From Bacillus sp. FJAT-27251 (lineage in GTDB: Bacteria > Bacillota > Bacilli > Bacillales > Cytobacillaceae), in the NCBI RefSeq assembly GCF_001273925.1, contig NZ_LIGG01000001.1, positions 4,857,837 through 4,905,838 on the forward strand: DNA of 48,002 nt, read 5' to 3'. Below the pieces are notes generated by a model. It had not been told where the DNA came from. It did not search any database and saw nothing but the letters and a program-made list of their open reading frames with translations. Position 1 is the first letter of the stretch, and every line of letters starts with the position of its first letter. Of the stretch, positions 1 to 9,538 are shown in pieces. A program made the translations under genes and the position numbers.

Positions 1-116
1 GGGCACTGAGAGAACCCGTCAGGTACCTTTTTCCGCCTGACCAGCCATTTTCGGGCACTAGAGAGAACCTGTCAGGTACCTTTTTCCCAATAACCCGCAT
101 TTTTCGGGCACTGAGT
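1..116. repeat. 52/53-bp tandem repeat array, left edge
   Basis: Units begin GGGCACTGAG/GGGCACTAGA at 1, 53 and 106, so the spacing is 52 then 53 bp. The first ~34 bp of each unit is conserved and includes the palindrome AGGTACCT followed by a T run. The last ~18 bp (35-52 and 87-105) differs between units and ends in ATTTTC/ATTTTTC. The third unit breaks off into the terminator of the neighbouring gene. The array probably continues beyond the window. I see no reading frame, IS ends or tRNA in it. Its origin is unknown. Confidence 0.85.
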
Positions 117-121
117 AGGTA

Positions 122-157
122 CAAAAAAGGCGAATGTACAGCTTATGCACATTCGCC
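122..157 (-). terminator. Rho-independent terminator of the ABC binding-protein gene
   Basis: Perfect 9-bp stem GGCGAATGT (129-137) with ACATTCGCC (149-157) and an 11-nt loop. On the minus strand it is followed by a T run (122-128). It starts 8 bp past the stop codon of the gene at 165. Confidence 0.9.
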
Positions 158-164
158 CAGGGAG

Positions 165-947
165 TTATTCCTTTTCAGGATCCTTTGTAATGTCTTCACC
201 GATGTACTTCTCGCTGATTTCTGTCAGTGTTCCATTTTCGTGGAGCTTTTCTAGTGCTTCATTGATTTTATTCAGCAATTCCTCATTGTCTTTTGCTACG
301 GCAATCGCCTGCTCACTGCGTCCAAGCAGCTCTTTGCCTTCAACCTTCATACCGGCTCCGATGGCTTCCTTGCCGGTTACGAAGTCGGTAATAACCGCAT
401 CATGTTTTCCTTTGCTTAACGCTTCGAGCGCTGTGACGTCACTGTCCAGCAGGATTACGTTGTCGGTTACTTCTGATGCCGTTGTGGCATATGTAGATCC
501 TTTTGAAACCGCGATCTCTTTGCCCTCTAAATCGGCAAGTGTTTCGACATCGCTGTCAGGGCGGACAAATACTTGCGGTCCGGAATAGTAATATGGGACG
601 GAAAAGTCCACTGCCTGCAAACGCTCTTCCGTAATTGTGTGGCTGGCTACCGCTGCATCAAATCGGCCTGCCTTGACACCTTCCACAATGCCGCCAAATT
701 TGAACTTTTTCTGTTCAGGCTCAAGCCCCAGCTCCTTTGCGACTGCTTCGCCCACCTCAATATCAAAGCCGGTCATCGTGCCATCTTCCTTCATGTAGCT
801 GAACGGCTTGAATTCGCCGGATGCCGCAAATGTAAATTTGCCTTCATCCGCCAACTTCATGCCGTCGCTTGAAGCTGCATCTGAACCGCAGGCTGCCAAA
901 AGCGCAACAAAAAGCAGCCCTATTAATCCCTTGACATATTTCTTCAC
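165..947 (-). CDS. Amino-acid-type ABC transporter substrate-binding lipoprotein
   Basis: A family-3 periplasmic-type binding protein (SBP_bac_3), membrane-anchored outside the cell, that would deliver a polar amino acid or related solute to an ABC importer. Residues 1-20 form a lipoprotein signal ending in the lipobox LAAC. The mature domain has family motifs such as FKPFSYMKEDG, GFDIEVGEAVA, FDAAVASHTIT and KGSTYATTA. I chose the GTG at 947 (260 residues) because AGAGGGGG lies 8 bp upstream; an in-frame ATG at 998 has no ribosome site. No permease or ATPase gene is adjacent, so it is an orphan here unless the partners lie left of the window. It occupies the position beyond ysxC where, as I recall, hemA lies in B. 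subtilis. Family is certain; ligand is unknown. Confidence 0.9.
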   Translation of the reverse strand: MKKYVKGLIGLLFVALLAACGSDAASSDGMKLADEGKFTFAASGEFKPFSYMKEDGTMTGFDIEVGEAVAKELGLEPEQKKFKFGGIVEGVKAGRFDAAVASHTITEERLQAVDFSVPYYYSGPQVFVRPDSDVETLADLEGKEIAVSKGSTYATTASEVTDNVILLDSDVTALEALSKGKHDAVITDFVTGKEAIGAGMKVEGKELLGRSEQAIAVAKDNEELLNKINEALEKLHENGTLTEISEKYIGEDITKDPEKE

Positions 948-988
948 TTGATGATCCCCCTCTTTTTTTAAAATTCGCCTTCCTTTCC

Positions 989-1040
989 AGCCTAGCATGT
1001 CTGCAGAATAGTCTCAAAATCCATATCTTCCGACTATTCT
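989..1040 (-). promoter_or_regulatory. Putative promoter with overlapping inverted repeat, binding-protein gene
   Basis: On the minus strand TTGAGA (1012-1017) and TAGGCT (989-994) are 17 bp apart. A perfect 9-bp inverted repeat, AGAATAGTC (1005-1013) with GACTATTCT (1032-1040), overlaps the -35 box, as a repressor or activator operator would. The -10 is weak. The regulator is not identifiable. Confidence 0.4.
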
Positions 1041-1322
1041 CTTTATTTAAGCTTCATCCTCCATGAGACCGGCTGACCTGAAGGATGCTTAAAATAACGG
1101 CCATATGCCCGGGCATGCTCCAAATTCCCCATATTTCGCCAAAAATTATGTATTGCCAGCCTCTTCTAAAGTCCCAGTTTCTGTCCGGAACCTCTTTAGG
1201 GAATTTGGACTGTCACCGATACAAGTACATACCCTCGAAATAAAACACTCAAACATGAAAATTCATTTCATGTTCTCCCCGGCATTCAATTTTACTTCGG
1301 GATCCGCCATTATTGCCAAAAA
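1041..1322. other. Intergenic region without a convincing gene
   Basis: Sequence between the binding-protein promoter and the ysxC terminator. It holds a 12-bp palindrome ATGCCCGGGCAT (1105-1116) and a 9-bp inverted repeat AACATGAAA/TTTCATGTT (1252-1274, 5-nt loop). The plus-strand open frame from 1105 has no ribosome site or recognisable product and runs into ysxC antisense, so I do not call it a gene. Confidence 0.5.
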
Positions 1323-1354
1323 CACAAAAAACCTGATGCTCAAGGCACCAGGTT
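1323..1354 (-). terminator. Terminator of the lonA-ysxC operon
   Basis: Stem AACCTGGTGC/GCATCAGGTT on the minus strand (1330-1354, one G-U pair) followed by a T run. It lies 5 bp past the ysxC stop. Confidence 0.85.
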
Positions 1355-1359
1355 TTTCG

Positions 1360-1947
1360 TCATTTATTCATATAGGCTTGAATGATGCTCCAGGCTTTGT
1401 CTTTCCCTTCGCCTGTTTCCGACGAGAATAGGACGATAGCATCATCAGGATCAAATTCAAGGGTTTCCTTGACAATTTTCACATGCTTTTGCCATTTTGA
1501 TTTCGGGATTTTGTCCGCCTTTGTGGCGATGACAATGACCGGAATATCATAATGCTTGAGGAAATCATACATCATTTTATCATCGGCGGAAGGCGGATGC
1601 CTAAGGTCGACAATCAGGATGACGGCTTTGAGCTGTTCCCTGCTGGTAATATACGTTTCGATCATCTTGCCCCATGCGGCGCGTTCCGTCTTGGATACCT
1701 TGGCGTACCCATAGCCGGGAACATCAACAAAATAGAGGATTTCATTGATGATGAAAAAATTCAGGGTTTGGGTTTTCCCTGGCTTGGAAGACGTCCGGGC
1801 AAGGGCCTTGCGGTTGAGCATTTTATTGATAAATGAAGACTTTCCGACGTTGGAACGGCCGGCCAAAGCAAACTCCGGCAAGGCCCCTTCCGGATACTGG
1901 CTGGGCCTAACCGCACTGATGACAATATCTGCAGATGTTACTTTCAT
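1360..1947 (-). CDS. ysxC: Ribosome biogenesis GTPase YsxC (EngB/YihA)
   Basis: Essential TrmE-Era-EngA-like GTPase that acts in late assembly of the 50S ribosomal subunit. At 195 residues it has the usual length. G-motifs are in order: G1 GRSNVGKSS (about residues 30-38), a GKTQTLNFF switch segment, G3 DVPGYGYA, G4 ATKADK and G5 SSETGEG near the C-terminus. Its ATG overlaps the lonA stop in an ATGA tetranucleotide, so it is translationally coupled to lonA, the same pair seen in B. subtilis. A terminator follows immediately. Confidence 0.97.
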   Translation of the reverse strand: MKVTSADIVISAVRPSQYPEGALPEFALAGRSNVGKSSFINKMLNRKALARTSSKPGKTQTLNFFIINEILYFVDVPGYGYAKVSKTERAAWGKMIETYITSREQLKAVILIVDLRHPPSADDKMMYDFLKHYDIPVIVIATKADKIPKSKWQKHVKIVKETLEFDPDDAIVLFSSETGEGKDKAWSIIQAYMNK

Positions 1948-4271
1948 GAATTAACTCCCTCGGCAAGGGCATGGCTTAGAACTTCATCGACATGGGATAC
2001 AAGGACAAATTGCAGTGCATTCCGGACACTTTCCGGAATATCATCAATGTCTTTCTCGTTATCTTTTGGTAGGATGATTTTCGTCAATCCCGCCCTGTGC
2101 GCACTTAATGTTTTTTCTTTGAGTCCGCCAATTGGCAGCACTCTTCCGCGAAGCGTGATTTCTCCTGTCATCCCCACTTCGCGGCGGATTGGCCGTCCCG
2201 ACAGCGCGGAAACCAGGGCTGTCGCAATGGTAATTCCGGCTGAAGGGCCGTCTTTTGGCGTCGCGCCTTCCGGAACATGGATATGGATGTCCAGCTTTTC
2301 ATGGAAGTCCTCGTCAATTCCTAGTTCCTTTGCCTTGGAGCGGACATAGCTGAAGGCAGCCTGGGCCGATTCCTTCATGACATCGCCCAGTTTTCCGGTG
2401 AGGACAAGCTTGCCTTTCCCGGCTGAAAGCGAGACCTCAATCTGGAGGGTGTCCCCTCCTACCGTCGTATAGGCAAGGCCTGTCGCTACTCCAATCTGGT
2501 CTTCCATTTCGGCTTCGCCATAGCGGAATTTCGGTTTGCCCAGGAAGTCGACGACGTTCTTATCATTGATGACGACACGCTTTTTCTCTTCCGAAACAAT
2601 GATTCTGGCGGTTTTCCTGCAGATGGAGGCGAGCTGGCGCTCAAGCGACCGCACTCCGGCTTCCCGCGTATAGTGGCGGATGATTTGCAGGAACGCTTCG
2701 TCGCGGATCTGCAGCTGGGATTTGCTCAGGCCATGGTCCCTGACCTGGCGCGGCAGTAAATGATCCTTGGCGATATGAAGCTTTTCAAGCTCGGTATAGC
2801 CGGCGATCGTAATGATTTCCATCCGGTCGAGCAATGGTCCTGGAACAGTGCTCAGGTTGTTGGCCGTCGCAATGAACATCACCTTGGAAAGGTCATAGGT
2901 TTCCTCGATGTAATGATCGCTGAAATTGTGGTTCTGTTCAGGATCGAGGACTTCGAGCATCGCAGAAGACGGGTCACCCCTGAAATCGCTGGACATCTTG
3001 TCGATTTCATCGAGCAGGAAGACCGGATTGATGGTGCCAGCCTTCTTCATCCCCTGGATGATCCGGCCCGGCATCGCGCCGACATACGTGCGGCGGTGGC
3101 CGCGGATTTCCGATTCGTCCCTGACGCCGCCAAGCGAAATGCGGACAAAGTTCCTGTTCAGCGATTTTGCAATCGATTTCGCCAGGCTCGTTTTTCCGAC
3201 TCCCGGAGGTCCGGCAAGGCAAAGGATCGGCCCTTTCAGGGAGTTGGTCAGCTGCTGGACAGCAAGGTATTCCAGTACCCGCTCTTTTACCTTTTCAAGT
3301 CCGTAATGTTCCTCGTTCAATATCTGCTCCGCTTTGCGGATGTTCAAGTCGTCTTCGGTTGCCTTTGTCCATGGAAGCGAGACGAGCCAGTCGATATAAT
3401 TGCGGATGACCGCACTTTCAGCGGAAGTGGAAGGCACTTTCTCATAACGCTCCAATTCCTTCAACGCGGTTTCCTTGACATGGTCCGGCATCCCTGCGAG
3501 TTCAATCTTGTCGGTAAGCTCCTTGACTTCACCCGTTTTCCCTTCCTTGTCGCCGAGCTCCTTCTGGATGGCTTTCAGCTGTTCACGAAGGTAATACTCC
3601 TTTTGGGTTCTCTCCATGGAGCGTTTTACACGCTGCCCGATTTTCTTTTCAAGGTTCAGGACTTCTTTTTCATTATGAATGATTTCAATAATCCGGTTCA
3701 TTCTCTCTTTTTCATCGAGCGTTTCCAGGACTTCCTGCTTTTCCTTCAGCTTCAATGGCAGATGCGAGGAAATGATGTCCGCCATGCGGCCTGGTTCTTC
3801 AATATCTGCTACGGATGAGTACGTTTCGGCAGAAATCTTCTTGGACATTTTTATGTACTGCTCAAAATACTGAAGCATCGTCCTCATCAACGCTTCATCT
3901 TCTACATCCTTCGCCCGGCCCTCTTCATAGGTTTTCAGGCTGGCGGCAAAATGGTCCTCCCTGTCCATGAACTCAACAATCTCCGCACGCTGGAGCCCTT
4001 CCACAAGCACTCGGATCGTACCGTTGGGCAGCTTCAGCATTTGCTTTACCCTTGTCAGCGTTCCCATATGATAAAGATCGTCCTCTGACGGTTCATCTAT
4101 CGAAATATCCTTTTGCGTTGTAAGAAAGATCAAATGGTCATCAACCATCGCCTTTTCAAGCGCCTGTACAGATTTATCACGGCCGACATCAAGATGAAGG
4201 ACCATTGTCGGATATACCAAAAGGCCCCTGAGCGGCAATAGTGGAACGGTTAGCTCATTGTTATCACCCAT
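1944..4271 (-). CDS. lonA: ATP-dependent protease LonA
   Basis: Cytosolic homohexameric AAA+ serine protease that degrades misfolded and regulatory proteins. Order of parts: LON substrate-binding domain (about 1-200), coiled coil, AAA+ module with Walker [10 protein letters not shown] and Walker [10 protein letters not shown], then the S16 protease domain with the catalytic serine in DGPSAGIT (about residue 675) and a catalytic lysine further on. The start is the ATG at 4271 (775 residues), which has GGAGGTG 7 bp upstream. The in-frame ATG at 4289 overlaps that ribosome site and is rejected. It shares an operon with ysxC and lies downstream of lonB, whose terminator separates the two. Confidence 0.97.
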   Translation of the reverse strand: MGDNNELTVPLLPLRGLLVYPTMVLHLDVGRDKSVQALEKAMVDDHLIFLTTQKDISIDEPSEDDLYHMGTLTRVKQMLKLPNGTIRVLVEGLQRAEIVEFMDREDHFAASLKTYEEGRAKDVEDEALMRTMLQYFEQYIKMSKKISAETYSSVADIEEPGRMADIISSHLPLKLKEKQEVLETLDEKERMNRIIEIIHNEKEVLNLEKKIGQRVKRSMERTQKEYYLREQLKAIQKELGDKEGKTGEVKELTDKIELAGMPDHVKETALKELERYEKVPSTSAESAVIRNYIDWLVSLPWTKATEDDLNIRKAEQILNEEHYGLEKVKERVLEYLAVQQLTNSLKGPILCLAGPPGVGKTSLAKSIAKSLNRNFVRISLGGVRDESEIRGHRRTYVGAMPGRIIQGMKKAGTINPVFLLDEIDKMSSDFRGDPSSAMLEVLDPEQNHNFSDHYIEETYDLSKVMFIATANNLSTVPGPLLDRMEIITIAGYTELEKLHIAKDHLLPRQVRDHGLSKSQLQIRDEAFLQIIRHYTREAGVRSLERQLASICRKTARIIVSEEKKRVVINDKNVVDFLGKPKFRYGEAEMEDQIGVATGLAYTTVGGDTLQIEVSLSAGKGKLVLTGKLGDVMKESAQAAFSYVRSKAKELGIDEDFHEKLDIHIHVPEGATPKDGPSAGITIATALVSALSGRPIRREVGMTGEITLRGRVLPIGGLKEKTLSAHRAGLTKIILPKDNEKDIDDIPESVRNALQFVLVSHVDEVLSHALAEGVNS

Positions 4272-4490
4272 GTCTTTACACCTCCACATGTAAACAAAAG
4301 TTGTACAATTATTCTTTGTTCAATTCTAACGCATTTGCCTTCTAGTGTCTAATGCGATGGGCTCGCAGCGGGTACAAAGACAGACAAATGGAATCTTATT
4401 TAGTATCGTAAAAATAACGGAAAATATGTTGCTTGTTTTGCAAATGGAATGCCTGGCGGATGGACTTAGGCTTTTTCCCATGAAAAGAGA

Positions 4491-4520
4491 AACTCCGCCA
4501 TTACACAAATGGACGGAGTT
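4491..4520 (-). terminator. Terminator after lonB
   Basis: Stem AACTCCG-CCATT / AATGG-CGGAGTT with one bulged base, followed by TTTCTCTTTTC on the minus strand. It lies 4 bp past the lonB stop. It implies that lonA has its own promoter in 4272-4490, which I could not place with confidence. Confidence 0.75.
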
Positions 4521-4524
4521 TATC

Positions 4525-6225
4525 CTACACGCTTTCCTTTTTGTTCATATCCGCCGAAAGGATTTGGCTTCCGGTATTGTCCGGAGCGGCTGCGATCAGC
4601 TGTTCACTGGAGGCATGGTCCTTCAGCAGGGCAATATCGAATACTTCGTTCAAATGGCTTACTGGAATGATTTCAATACCAGTAATCTCTTTCAGGATGG
4701 TTTGGTTATTCTCAATTGGAATGATCGCTTTTTTCGCTCCGGCTTTTTGGGCGGCTTTTACCTTGGCATACACCCCGCCCACAGGCTTGACGTTTCCATG
4801 GATGCTGATCTCGCCTGTCATCGCCACTGTATGGTCGGTTGGGATTTTGTAGACAGCGGAATAAATTCCGGTAGCCATCGCGATACCCGCAGATGGACCA
4901 TCAATCGGGATACCTCCCGGAAAGTTGACGTGGATATCAAACTTATCAGCTGGCACGCCCATTGAACGAAGGACAGTGACGACATTTTCGATCGAGCCGC
5001 GGGCCATGCTTTTGCGTCTGATCGATTTTCCTTGTCCGCCAATGCTTTCTTCTTCGACGATTCCGGTAATATTGATGCTGCCTTTTTCCTTGGCCTCAAT
5101 CGCTGTAACTTCAATTTCCAGAAGGGCTCCGGTGTTGGGACCGTATACGGCCAGACCGTTAATCAGGCCAACTGCCGCCTGGTCATTGATTTTCCGTTCC
5201 ATTCTTGGGGTAAGCTGGCTTGAATGCACAACCCATTCGACTTCTTCCGGCTTGATATAGTCGCGGCCTTCGGTAATGGCCAGGCCAGCGGCAATTTGAA
5301 CCATATTTACAGCTTCACGCCCGTTGCGGCAATACGAAGAGAGAATTTCCACTGCTTCATCACCCAACTTGAGATTCACCTTGGCAGCGGCGTTTTTAGC
5401 CACTTCGGCAATCTCTTCCTGGGATAATTCCCTGAAGAACACCTCCATGCAGCGGGAGCGGATGGCTGGCGGTATCTCATTGGGAGTTCTTGTAGTGGCG
5501 CCAACCAGGCGGAAATCCGCCGGCAGCCCATTTTTAAAAATATCATGGATATGGGTAGGAATCTGCTGGTTTTCTTCACTGTAATAGGCACTTTCCAAAT
5601 ACACTTTCCGGTCCTCGAGGACTTTCAGCAATTTGTTCATCTGGATGGGATGCAATTCACCGATTTCATCGATGAACAGCACGCCTCCATGCGCATTGGT
5701 GACAGCCCCCTGTTTAGGCTGGGGAATGCCGGCTTGCCCCATGGCCCCTGCTCCCTGATAAATCGGGTCATGCACCGAACCGATAAGCGGGTCGGCAATC
5801 CCCCGTTCATCGAACCGGGCGGTAGTGGCGTCCAATTCAACAAAAACAGATGTCTTTTTAAATGGGGACTTTTCATTTTTCTTCGCTTCTTCAAGCACCA
5901 GCCTTGCTGCGGCCGTTTTTCCGACGCCGGGAGGTCCGTAGATAATCACATGCTGGGGGTTTGGTCCGCAAAGGGCCGCCTTCAGGGCCTTAATGCCATC
6001 CTCCTGTCCGACAATATCCTTAAAAGTGGATGGCCGGACCCTTTCGGAAAGTGGTTCACTGAGAGAGATCGACCGCATCTTTTTCAGCTGTTCCATTTCT
6101 TTTTTTGATTCACGGTCTATGGATACTTTTTGTGTTCGCTGATTTTTCAATAGGTTCCAAAAATACAGCCCGATGATGATCCCAAAAAAAAGCTGTACAA
6201 ATAAGGCAATCCCCGTCCAACTCAA
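4525..6225 (-). CDS. lonB: Forespore ATP-dependent protease LonB
   Basis: Membrane-associated Lon-type protease made in the forespore of Bacillus. An N-terminal transmembrane helix (about 5-22) leads into an AAA+ domain with Walker A GPPGVGKT and Walker B GGVLFIDEIGEL, then an S16 protease domain with the active-site serine in IDGPSAGIAMATG. It lacks the large LON N-domain of LonA. The start is the TTG at 6225 (566 residues): AGGAGGG sits 7 bp upstream and the product begins with SWTGIALF, as in B. subtilis LonB. A longer in-frame ATG start at 6258 has no ribosome site. A candidate sigma-F promoter precedes it. Confidence 0.96.
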   Translation of the reverse strand: MSWTGIALFVQLFFGIIIGLYFWNLLKNQRTQKVSIDRESKKEMEQLKKMRSISLSEPLSERVRPSTFKDIVGQEDGIKALKAALCGPNPQHVIIYGPPGVGKTAAARLVLEEAKKNEKSPFKKTSVFVELDATTARFDERGIADPLIGSVHDPIYQGAGAMGQAGIPQPKQGAVTNAHGGVLFIDEIGELHPIQMNKLLKVLEDRKVYLESAYYSEENQQIPTHIHDIFKNGLPADFRLVGATTRTPNEIPPAIRSRCMEVFFRELSQEEIAEVAKNAAAKVNLKLGDEAVEILSSYCRNGREAVNMVQIAAGLAITEGRDYIKPEEVEWVVHSSQLTPRMERKINDQAAVGLINGLAVYGPNTGALLEIEVTAIEAKEKGSINITGIVEEESIGGQGKSIRRKSMARGSIENVVTVLRSMGVPADKFDIHVNFPGGIPIDGPSAGIAMATGIYSAVYKIPTDHTVAMTGEISIHGNVKPVGGVYAKVKAAQKAGAKKAIIPIENNQTILKEITGIEIIPVSHLNEVFDIALLKDHASSEQLIAAAPDNTGSQILSADMNKKESV

Positions 6226-6265
6226 TCGAATTCCCTCCTGATCATTAGTACTCTTCACTTTACCC

Positions 6266-6295
6266 TAGTATCCCCTCCATCAAGCTGGAATAAAC
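6266..6295 (-). promoter_or_regulatory. Candidate sigma-F promoter of lonB
   Basis: On the minus strand GTTTA (6291-6295), a 15-bp spacer, then GGGGATACTA (6266-6275) match the remembered sigma-F consensus GYWTA-N15/16-GGNRANANTW at every defined position. The predicted start point is about 35 bp before the lonB TTG. B. subtilis lonB is known to be sigma-F controlled, so match and biology agree. Confidence 0.7.
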
Positions 6296-6433
6296 AACAA
6301 TTTCCGGCAAAAATAATGTCCGTAATGAGAGGTGGGGAAACATACTTATAGGAGAATAATATTGAAAATTGAAGGGCACCACAGGGGACTTCATTGGGAC
6401 GTTAACAGGAATGCCAGCAGCATCACCACCGCA

Positions 6434-6466
6434 TCAAAAAGCCCGGCAGAAGCTGCCGGGCTTTTC
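6434..6466 (-). terminator. Terminator after clpX
   Basis: Perfect 9-bp stem GCCCGGCAG (6441-6449) with CTGCCGGGC (6453-6461), a 3-nt loop, and a T run on the minus strand at 6436-6440. It lies 11 bp beyond the clpX stop. Confidence 0.93.
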
Positions 6467-6477
6467 TATTATGGATA

Positions 6478-7743
6478 TCACGCAGAATTGCGTTCTCCCT
6501 TTTCTTCAACAGTTCCATCTTCAAGGACAAGCTTTGGTGCGCTCAGCTGCTCCACTGTTTCCTGGGTGATGACACATTTGACAATATCATCGCGGGAAGG
6601 AAGGTCAAACATGACATCAAGCATGATGCCTTCGATGATGGAACGCAGGCCACGGGCACCAGTCTTGCGCTCGATGGCCTTTTTCGCGATTTCCCTCAGC
6701 GCGTCCTCTTCGAATTCAAGTTCGACATTATCGAGCTCGAGCATCTTCTGATACTGCTTCACCAATGCATTCTTCGGCTTGGTGAGAATCTCGACAAGTG
6801 CTTCCTCATCCAGTTGGGCAAGGCTAGCAATGACCGGAAGACGGCCGATGAATTCCGGAATCAGTCCGAATCTCAGCAAATCTTCAGGAAGCACCTTTGA
6901 AAGCAATTCCTTTTGGTCGATGTCCTTTTCCTTTGTATCGGAACCGAAGCCAATGACCTTTTGGCCTAGACGGCGCTTGATGATGGATTCAATGCCATCG
7001 AAGGCTCCGCCGCAAATGAACAGGATATTCCCTGTATCAATCTGGATGAATTCCTGGTGCGGATGCTTTCTTCCACCCTGAGGCGGCACACTTGCAACCG
7101 TTCCTTCAAGGATCTTAAGCAGCGCCTGCTGGACGCCTTCACCGGAAACATCTCTTGTGATTGAAGGATTTTCGGACTTACGGGCAATTTTATCGATTTC
7201 ATCGATGTAGATAATCCCTTTTTCAGCCTTCTCCACATCATAATCAGCAGCCTGGATCAGTTTGAGAAGAATGTTTTCAACGTCTTCCCCAACATAACCG
7301 GCTTCCGTAAGGGATGTAGCATCCGCAATGGCAAATGGTACATTCAGGATTCTTGCCAGCGTCTGGGCAAGGAGCGTCTTCCCGCTCCCAGTAGGCCCGA
7401 TCATGCAGATATTACTCTTCGCTAGCTCAACATCGTCAATCTTGCTGTTGGAATTGATGCGCTTGTAGTGGTTATAGACAGCAACAGATAGATTTTTCTT
7501 CGCCTGGTCCTGCCCAATCACGTACTCATCAAGGATTTCACGGATTTCCCGCGGTTTTGGTACATCCTTGAACTCGACTTCCTCCTCGGTGCCCAGCTCT
7601 TCCTCCACGATCTCGGTACATAATTCGATGCACTCATCACATATATATACACCTGGTCCAGCAACGAGTTTGCGGACTTGATCCTGGGTCTTGCCGCAGA
7701 AAGAACATTTGAGTTGTCCTTTTTCATCATTAAATTTAAACAA
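6478..7743 (-). CDS. clpX: ClpX, ATPase subunit of the ClpXP protease
   Basis: AAA+ unfoldase that recognises substrates and feeds them to ClpP; clpP is not in the window. The N-terminal zinc-binding domain has paired cysteines CSFC and CDEC (about residues 12-40). Then come Walker A GPTGSGKT, pore loop GYVG, Walker [10 protein letters not shown], and the C-terminal subdomain motif [10 protein letters not shown]. The TTG at 7743 gives MFKFND (421 residues), matching the conserved ClpX N-terminus, with AAGGGG 8 bp upstream. The in-frame GTG at 7752 overlaps that site. The gene is flanked by its own terminator and a promoter, so it appears monocistronic. Confidence 0.97.
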   Translation of the reverse strand: MFKFNDEKGQLKCSFCGKTQDQVRKLVAGPGVYICDECIELCTEIVEEELGTEEEVEFKDVPKPREIREILDEYVIGQDQAKKNLSVAVYNHYKRINSNSKIDDVELAKSNICMIGPTGSGKTLLAQTLARILNVPFAIADATSLTEAGYVGEDVENILLKLIQAADYDVEKAEKGIIYIDEIDKIARKSENPSITRDVSGEGVQQALLKILEGTVASVPPQGGRKHPHQEFIQIDTGNILFICGGAFDGIESIIKRRLGQKVIGFGSDTKEKDIDQKELLSKVLPEDLLRFGLIPEFIGRLPVIASLAQLDEEALVEILTKPKNALVKQYQKMLELDNVELEFEEDALREIAKKAIERKTGARGLRSIIEGIMLDVMFDLPSRDDIVKCVITQETVEQLSAPKLVLEDGTVEEKGERNSA

Positions 7744-7767
7744 ATTCTTCACCCCTTGAGAAAAAGC

Positions 7768-7795
7768 AATATATAAAGCTGCGGATCAAAAGCAA
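7768..7795 (-). promoter_or_regulatory. Putative sigma-A promoter of clpX
   Basis: On the minus strand TTGCTT (7790-7795), a 16-bp spacer and TATATT (7768-7773), 25 bp before the clpX start. The match is moderate. The rest of the 350-bp clpX-tig gap holds only the tig terminator and AT-rich sequence. Confidence 0.4.
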
Positions 7796-8037
7796 ACATT
7801 TAGTGGTTACTTGTAAACGAATGGTAAATCAAGTATGTATTGCATTGTAACACATTTCCCCAAAAGACAGGAAATGAAAACTCTCGCCTGAAAAAATTGC
7901 GATCCGCCAAAAGATATGTACCCAACTCAGCATAACCAAAAAAACGCTGCTTCAACCGGCTGTTTGCCATTTACCATTTAAATTCGGAACGGGCATCCGC
8001 AAACCCTTCCTTTATTATGTAAAAAAAAAGGCTGAAA

Positions 8038-8073
8038 TGGTACAAAACAAGGCACGAATAATTCGCGCCTTGT
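8038..8073 (-). terminator. Terminator after tig
   Basis: Stem ACAAGGCGCGAA/TTCGTGCCTTGT on the minus strand (8047-8073), 12 bp with one G-U pair and a 3-nt loop, followed by TTTTGT. It lies 20 bp past the tig stop. Confidence 0.85.
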
Positions 8074-8093
8074 TTCTTATACCATTATCTATA

Positions 8094-9383
8094 TTATGCA
8101 ACAGTTTTGCTGTTTTCCACAAGGAATTCGACTGCTTTTTTCATTTTAAGGTCGCCTTGGATTCCTTCGATGTTTCCGCCAAGAGCTGCTTTGATCTGGT
8201 CAACAGTCATGTTGTACTGTTCAGCCATCTTTTCAAGCTCGGCATTCACATCTTCTTCGGAAGCAGTGATGTTTTCCGCTTCTGCAATGGCTTCAAGAGT
8301 CAGGTTCACACGAACGCGGCTTTCAGCATCTTCTTTCATCTGCTCGCGCAGTGCTGACTGGTCCTGGCCAGAGAACTGGAAGTAAAGGTCAAGATTCATG
8401 CCTTGCATTTGCAGGCGCTGTTCGAACTCGCTCATCATGCGGTCGATTTCGTTCTCGATCATCACTTCAGGAATATCGATTTCCGAGTTAGCTGCCGCTT
8501 TTTCAACAACAGTGTCCTGTACATGATGCTCTTTTTGATGCTCTTTGTCATGCTTCAGGCGGTTCTTAGTTTTTTCTTTCAATGCTTCAAGAGTTTCGAC
8601 TTCTTCGTCGACATCCTTCGCGAACTCGTCGTCAAGTTCAGGAAGTTCCTTGCCTTTGATTTCATGGACCTTCACTTTGAAGACCGCAGGCTTTCCTGCC
8701 AATTCAGCAGCATGGTACTCTTCAGGGAAAGTAACTTCCACTTCTTTTTCTTCGCCTGTAGCGATGCCTACAAGCTGCTCTTCAAATCCAGGAATGAAGC
8801 TTCCGGATCCAAGTTCAAGAGAATAGTTTTCCGCTTTGCCGCCTTCGAATGCTTCTCCGTCGACAAATCCTTCAAAATCAAGGACAACAGTGTCGCCGTT
8901 TTCCGCTTTGCCTTCTTCTTTGACAACAAGCTCAGCGTTGCGCTCCTGAAGGGACTTCAGTTCAGCTTCCACTTCTTCGTCGGTTACTTCTGTATCGAAA
9001 GCTTCGACTTCAAGGCCTTTGTATTCGCCAAGCTTCACTTCCGGCTTGACTGTTACAGTCGCTTTCACGATCAGGCTCTTGCCTTTTTCGATCTGCTCTA
9101 CATCGATTTCAGGACGGTCAACCGGGAAGATGCCCGTTTCGTCGATTGCGTTCGCATATGCTTCTGGAAGAAGGATATCAATGGCATCCTGATAAAGGGC
9201 TTCTACACCAAAACGCTTTTCAAACATTTGGCGAGGCATTTTCCCTTTACGGAAACCAGGAACGTTGATTGTTTTAACGACCTTTTTGAATGCAGCTTCT
9301 AAACCTTCGTTTACTTTTTCTGCATCGACTTCAATTGTAAGAACCCCTTGGTTCCCTTCGAGTTTTTCCCATTTTGCAGACAT
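8094..9383 (-). CDS. tig: Trigger factor, ribosome-bound chaperone
   Basis: Binds the ribosome exit site and shields nascent chains, with peptidyl-prolyl isomerase activity. At 429 residues it has the normal length. The N-terminal ribosome-binding domain carries the signature [17 protein letters not shown] (about 43-59). An FKBP-type PPIase domain (about 160-245) contains [14 protein letters not shown] and [16 protein letters not shown]. The helical C-terminal domain forms the substrate cavity. The ATG at 9383 has GGAGGGA upstream. A sigma-A promoter and a terminator make it a single-gene unit upstream of clpX, as in B. subtilis. Confidence 0.97.
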   Translation of the reverse strand: MSAKWEKLEGNQGVLTIEVDAEKVNEGLEAAFKKVVKTINVPGFRKGKMPRQMFEKRFGVEALYQDAIDILLPEAYANAIDETGIFPVDRPEIDVEQIEKGKSLIVKATVTVKPEVKLGEYKGLEVEAFDTEVTDEEVEAELKSLQERNAELVVKEEGKAENGDTVVLDFEGFVDGEAFEGGKAENYSLELGSGSFIPGFEEQLVGIATGEEKEVEVTFPEEYHAAELAGKPAVFKVKVHEIKGKELPELDDEFAKDVDEEVETLEALKEKTKNRLKHDKEHQKEHHVQDTVVEKAAANSEIDIPEVMIENEIDRMMSEFEQRLQMQGMNLDLYFQFSGQDQSALREQMKEDAESRVRVNLTLEAIAEAENITASEEDVNAELEKMAEQYNMTVDQIKAALGGNIEGIQGDLKMKKAVEFLVENSKTVA

Positions 9384-9502
9384 ACAGTTCCCTCCAACAA
9401 ATCTATTATCATGTTCATTCGGCGATGAATATGTCTTGAACGCGCAAGCAATATTCCAGTTAAATGTAAAATAGATTGATTTTTACATAATACAACCACT
9501 AC

Positions 9503-9530
9503 ATTATACCACACGATTATTTTGTTTCAA
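9503..9530 (-). promoter_or_regulatory. Sigma-A promoter of tig
   Basis: On the minus strand TTGAAA (9525-9530), a 16-bp spacer and a perfect TATAAT (9503-9508). The start point would lie about 110 bp before the tig ATG, leaving an AT-rich leader. Confidence 0.7.
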
Positions 9531-9538
9531 CAACCAGG

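Noticed and set aside
2760-3818. Plus-strand frame of 352 codons antisense to lonA
   Set aside because: Mirror of a GC-skewed real gene; no ribosome site or family motif.
6332-6751. Plus-strand frame of 139 codons starting in the lonB-clpX gap
   Set aside because: It reads through the clpX terminator hairpin and then antisense to clpX; no recognisable product.
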